DNA of 64,000 bases from the NCBI RefSeq assembly GCF_000321225.1, contig NW_004450276.1, positions 4,737,816-4,801,815 of the forward strand. The letters are read 5' to 3'. A program made the position numbers and the translations under genes. This DNA comes from Odobenus rosmarus divergens (taxonomy: Eukaryota > Chordata > Mammalia > Carnivora > Odobenidae). Below, piece after piece: positions 60,357 through 64,000 of this stretch; position 1 is the stretch's first letter; every line of letters begins with the position of its first letter. The notes beneath the pieces are model-generated. The model was given only the letters and a program-made list of their open reading frames with translations. It searched no databases and was not told the DNA's origin.

Positions 60357-61185
60357 TTATTCATTTATCCATTCAACAAATATTTAGTGCTTATGCTTTG
60401 TCAGGCATGTGCTGAGAACACAGTATGCACTGAAGAAAAACACTGACACAAAGCATACCTTGTGGAGAAAATGGGCAGGAAGAGGTAAGTAAATAAGGCA
60501 GATTCACAGCAAAACTATCAGGGTGTTATGTGATAAAGGAACAAAATGAAGTGATAAAGAATGACAAGAGGGAAAACAGACATGGGGGCCTCGGGAGGCT
60601 TCTTTGAAAGGGAGACATTGAAGCCAAGACCTGCAGGATGCCCAGGAGCCAGCTGTGTGCATGTGCCGTCTGAGTCTGTGTGTGAGAGTGTGTGTGTTTG
60701 TGCGTGCATGTGTGTGAGCATGCTGGCAGGGAGTGGTGATGAGAGCCTTGTGTTCCAGGCAGAAGGAGCAGTGTATGGGAAGACCCTGAGACAGAGGGGT
60801 CTTCAGCTTGTTTGAAGACCCCAAAATGAGAGCATTTTGCCTGGAGTGTGTTGGGTGAGAGGATGGGGCCATGGGAACAGATGAGCTGGTCTGGAACTTC
60901 CCAGGCTGGGTTTGGAGTTCAGTCAAAGGGTGAGCAGCACCATGACAGATTTATGCTTTCAAAGATCACCCTGGTTTCCAGGTGGAGATGAAGTTTGAAG
61001 GACACAAAATGGGAGCGTAGGAGATGTTGATAGCACTAGCACAGTAGCCCCGGTGTGCGCTGAGGGTGGCTTAGCCTGGGATGAGTAGTTAGAGGGAAAT
61101 GGGAGGATTTCAGACCCATTTGGAGGTAGAGAAACAAAACCTATTGCTGGTCTGGAGTTTAGGAGAGAAGCAAAGGTGAACACAA
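60357..61185 (-). mobile_element. L2 fragment, minus strand
   Basis: The antisense 3' end TTCAACAAATATTTAGTGCT is followed by GTGTTCCAGGCAGAAGGAGC, AAGACCCTGAGACAGAGG and AAAGATCACCCTGGTTTCC in the order of antisense L2. A TG-rich simple tract (60674-60716) lies inside. The minus-strand frame at 60504-60926 is decayed L2 sequence. Confidence 0.75.
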
Positions 61186-61199
61186 GAATGTCTGCTTAC

Positions 61200-61316
61200 A
61201 GAGTGAGGAGCAAGATGGCGGAGGAGTAGGAGACCTAAATTTCATCTGGTCCCAGGTATTCAGCTTGATAGTTATCAAACCATTCAGAACACCTACAAAC
61301 TCAACAGGAGATCGAG
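61200..61316 (+). mobile_element. LINE-1 5'-UTR-only insertion (117 bp) with TSD
   Basis: The sequence matches the first part of the carnivore L1 5' UTR also present at 63815: GAGCAAGATGGCGGAGGAGT, AGGAGACCTAAATTTCATCT, CACCTACAAACTCAACAGGA, and it stops in GAGATCGAG. TSDs GAATGTCTGCTTAC at 61186-61199 and 61317-61330 are perfect over 14 bp. There is no ORF, no L1 3' end and no poly(A). Ordinary L1 insertions keep the 3' end and lose the 5' end, so this is the reverse of the usual pattern. Confidence 0.93.
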
Positions 61317-61330
61317 GAATGTCTGCTTAC

Positions 61331-62641
61331 CTCTCTCCTCACCTTGCACATGTATATTCCACAGTCTGTTAATGAATTTTTTTATAGAGTATAATTCATG
61401 GTGCCATCTTCCTGCCTCAAGTTAAAGGAAGGTTTAATAGCAATAAACTTAAAACAAATAAGCATTCTGATTTTAGGCAGTGTTATAAATAGGAAGTAGA
61501 AATAACTAAAATACAATTCTCAAATGACACTTTTAATTGTATAAGAGAGACAAGCAGGAGATAATGGCATGCCACACATTTGTCATCAAACCAGAAACCA
61601 TTATCTTTCATAAGGAATCTGTTAGAGAGACCACATTTAAAGTTACAACCTCCACCCACTGGTGATTCAACTAACATGAGAGGGATTTAATCATATGAAC
61701 CAATGTAATGTCAAGGAAAGTCCCACACACCTCCTATAAGATGGAAGTTTAGTTGCTATATCCCATGAAGCACCTGTCTCTGAGGACCACAGCACCCGGG
61801 TCCTGGCCCTCTCTCTGTTCCACACCGCAGGCAGCTCCTAAGGAAAGATCTTCTCCTTCTCCAAGTGACAGGACATGGTACAAAGTGATTATAAGAAAGC
61901 CCCACCTTGGAATATACGGACTCTTTATGTGTAGAAATAGAGCAGAATCGCAAAAATGTTCTTTCAAAACCACCTCTAGAAATGGGCTTCTCCCCCTTGT
62001 CGATTGTGGCAAGTTGAAAAATTCAGTCCTAGATTCCTTCATCTCCTGAGTTCTTGCTGTAACACAGTAAATACCAGCAGGGCTTGTTCATTTTCAATTC
62101 TGATCATTAAGCTAGAAGTGACTTAAAAGAAATAATTGTGCACGGGAGGTTTGTTCCTTTCAAGCAGTAGAACATGCAGCTCCATTACCATCCTGTATTC
62201 TAAATCATAACTGTGGCCAAATAGATGTTGATCCAAGCACAAAAATCCTTCTCAGATTTTGGTGTTCTGAATTAGAATTAGAAGGGTCTATCCTAATGCA
62301 ATTTTGTTCACATTAACACAAGTAACACTCTGTTTTTAATTGTTTTTGTGTTGCTCTTCTCCCGTTTTTAGCAACCACTGTGAGGCTGGATACCTTTAGA
62401 CAGTCCCTGAGTTGCACAACAAATATATCTTAAAGACCTATCTTTTGTTCAGGAGCCGAGTCTGTTTGGGAGAAGAATCTCAGAAATTCCGAATGTTTAG
62501 ATAGCACATCTAGGTCATGTCTACATAAAGCAAACAGAGAAAATGGTACTTAATGTCCCAGCAATGGCAGGAGCTATATCTTGGTCTGACTTCTGTTTGA
62601 AATTGCCTCTGCATCCAATAGAGCAGGACAAGGACTACTAG
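61331..62641. other. unassigned non-coding sequence
   Basis: No recognised gene, RNA or repeat. Overlapping frames on both strands at 61749-62049 mirror each other and lack domain features. Confidence 0.5.
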
Positions 62642-62935
62642 AGATTGAATGGTGTCCCCCACAAAATTCACAAAAAAGCTCCAGTACCTCAGATGTGACC
62701 TTATTTGAAAACAGGGTCATTATGGATATAATTAGTTAAGATGAGGCCATCATGGAGGAGGATGTGCCCCTCTTCCAATGTAAGTGGGGCTGTTACAAAA
62801 GACATGCACACAGGGAGGTCGCGTGTGAAGATCGAAGTTATGCTGCCACAAGCCAAGAAACTACCAGAAGTGAGGAGGGAAGCCTGGAGACAGATCCTGC
62901 CCTCGAGTCTTCCAAAGAAACATGTGGTACTTAGT
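62642..62935 (+). mobile_element. MLT1-type LTR (ERVL-MaLR), plus strand
   Basis: TTGAATGGTGTCCCCCACAA, CAGATGTGACCTTATTTGAA, ATAATTAGTTAAGATGAGGC, TGCTGCCACAAGCCAAGAAA and GGAGACAGATCCTGCCCTCG follow the MLT1 LTR in order. The 3' part is lost. It is a non-coding LTR with no internal retroviral genes nearby. The plus-strand frames at 62741-63106 are chance readings through it. Confidence 0.85.
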
Positions 62936-63247
62936 CCTGGGAGACTAATTCAAGGACTTTACAAGTGCCCCACAGCACTCAACCTTCCCTATGAACTGCT
63001 ATATTCATTAAAAATCAGTTTCTTTCAAAACTATTCTTTTTTCTTACTCAACACAGAAGAACCTTTCTGCCTCACCCAGGGCTTTTCCATCCTGGATGCA
63101 TGTTAAAAACTCTCGGGTGATTCTGCCTGGGCAGAAATCTCTGTACATCTTCCCACGGGCCCGCATATTCAGCTTCACTCCCATGCAGGCAGAGTTCAGG
63201 TGGGAGACCACCCAAGCAAAGCACTGACACAGACAGATTTTCCTATT
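62936..63247. other. unassigned sequence
   Basis: Lies between the LTR and a young SINE. No gene or repeat recognised. Confidence 0.5.
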
Positions 63248-63260
63248 AGAAAGCAGGGCG

Positions 63261-63459
63261 GGCGCCTGGGTGGCTCAGTCGGTTAAGCAACTGCCTTCGG
63301 CTCAGGTCATGATCCTGGAGTCCTGGGTTCGAGTCCCACATCGGGCTCCCTGCTCGGCAGGGAGTCTGCTTCTCCCTCTGACCCTCTTCCCTCTCGTGCT
63401 CTCTATCTCTCATTCTCTCTCTCTCTCAAATAAATAAATAAAATCTTTAAAAAAAAAAA
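63261..63459 (+). mobile_element. CAN-SINE (SINEC), young, pol III boxes intact
   Basis: GGCGCCTGGGTGGCTCAGTC head, a (CT)n tract and an AAATAAATAAATAAAATC-A12 tail. An A-box-like TGGCTCAGTCGG (63271-63282) and a B-box GGTTCGAGTCC (63326-63336) are intact, the latter being the best B box among the copies here. TSDs AGAAAGCAGGGCG at 63248-63260 and 63460-63472 are perfect. Confidence 0.98.
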
Positions 63460-63472
63460 AGAAAGCAGGGCG

Positions 63473-63814
63473 AAACTAAACAATCACGGGGGTGAAGCTT
63501 CTGTAGTAGTAGAATTTCCAAATTTCTAAGTGATATCCACCTTGGGGTTCAGGAACGAGCAGAGAATTGGTGGGATAGGAGCTTTAGAAGATGGTTTACA
63601 TGATGAACCAAGGTATTTCCTGAGGCTAGTGAGCAGAAGGAGGACTCACATTGGGTGAGAGTTATGGAAAGGAAGAAGCATTCTGAGCACAGTAGAAGTT
63701 CTGTGGTACAGACAGCCTTTGAGCCCCTGCCCCATAGGCTCATGGGCAAAAGCACATATAGCAGGAATAAAAGTTAAAGGTCTGTAGCATTGAGAGTCAA
63801 GAATGAATGCTCTC
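63473..63814. other. unassigned sequence
   Basis: No gene or repeat recognised. Confidence 0.5.
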
Positions 63815-64000
63815 GGGGGGCGGAGCAAGACGGCGGAGGAGTAGGAGACCTGAATTCCATCTGGTCTCAGGAATTCAGCTGGATAGGGATCAAACCATTC
63901 TGAACACCTACAAACTCAACGGGAGACCGAAGAAGAGAGTAGCAACAACTCTCTGAACAGAGAAGCGACCACTTACTGGAAGGTAGGACGTGCGGAGAAG
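63815..64000 (+). mobile_element. LINE-1 5' end (5' UTR start), runs off the window
   Basis: It begins GGGGGGCGGAGCAAGACGGC and continues GGAGGAGTAGGAGACCTGAA, then CACCTACAAACTCAACGGGA and AGAGTAGCAACAACTCTCTG, to the window edge. This is the carnivore L1 5' UTR with its true start retained, so the copy is not 5'-truncated. Whether a full-length element follows cannot be seen. CpGs (GACGGCGGAGG) are retained, suggesting a fairly young copy. Confidence 0.9.

Noticed and set aside
60504..60926. 140-residue minus-strand frame
   Set aside because: It lies in an L2 remnant with a TG-rich simple tract that keeps frames open. No domain is recognisable.
62741..63106. 121-residue plus-strand frame
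   Set aside because: Its first half is MLT1-type LTR sequence, so it is a chance frame through a non-coding LTR.
63261..63340. tRNA-like sequence with A and B boxes
   Set aside because: It is the tRNA-derived head of a CAN-SINE. It lacks a complete cloverleaf and continues into the SINE body, so no tRNA gene is called.

Overview
This window is nuclear DNA from a placental mammal of the order Carnivora, most probably a caniform. I see no bacterial, phage or plasmid features. The clearest evidence is 17 copies of the tRNA-derived CAN-SINE (SINEC), each about 200 bp, with the head GGCGCCTGGGTGGCTCAG, a pyrimidine-rich body and an AAATAAATAAAATCTTTAAA tail. Carnivore-type LINE-1 3' and 5' ends support this. 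The SINE variants look like those I associate with bears and seals, but species level cannot be settled here.

No protein-coding exon or intact gene is supported. The open frames in the window are short, and many fall inside repeat remnants. The region reads as intergenic or deep intronic sequence dominated by transposon layers of different ages. The oldest layer is L2 and MIR, including one L2 copy of about 3.0 kb at 34.5-38.4 kb. Above it lie old L1 copies (8.0-10.9, 14.6-15.1, 31.2-31.6, 52.0-53.2 kb), DNA transposons (a Tigger-type element at 8.2 kb and a hAT-Charlie-type element at 47.1 kb) and LTR elements (36.1 and 62.6 kb). The youngest layer is CAN-SINEs and carnivore L1 ends, many with clean target-site duplications (TSDs).

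Layout: 1-4 kb mostly unassigned with simple repeats and one MIR; 4-8 kb SINEs, an antisense 28S rRNA retrocopy and an old LINE; 8-10.9 kb a four-element nest; 11-16.8 kb unassigned sequence, a tandem SINE pair and an L1 end carrying a (CA)n/(CG)n tract; 16.8-19.3 kb two L2 copies in series; 19.3-31 kb largely unassigned with an L1 end, MIRs, L2 and SINEs; 31.1-38.6 kb L2-dominated and heavily interrupted; 39.4-40.7 kb an L1 containing a 665-base assembly gap; 40.7-48.5 kb mostly unassigned with a hAT element and a diverged 92-bp duplication; 48.5-53.2 kb L2 and L1 with foreign insertions; 53.2-57.3 kb unassigned; 57.3-64 kb SINEs, L2, an LTR, an L1 5'-end-only insertion and the 5' end of an L1 that runs off the window.

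The observations most worth checking are the 28S rRNA retrocopy with its own TSD, the 117-bp L1 insertion that has a 5' end and a TSD but no 3' end, the roughly 600-bp poly(A)-ended insertion of unknown origin at 52.4-53.0 kb, and an assembly gap whose two edges carry the same 11 bases. I found no evidence of a new multi-gene system. Repeat family names come from recognition by eye and were not run through a repeat library.
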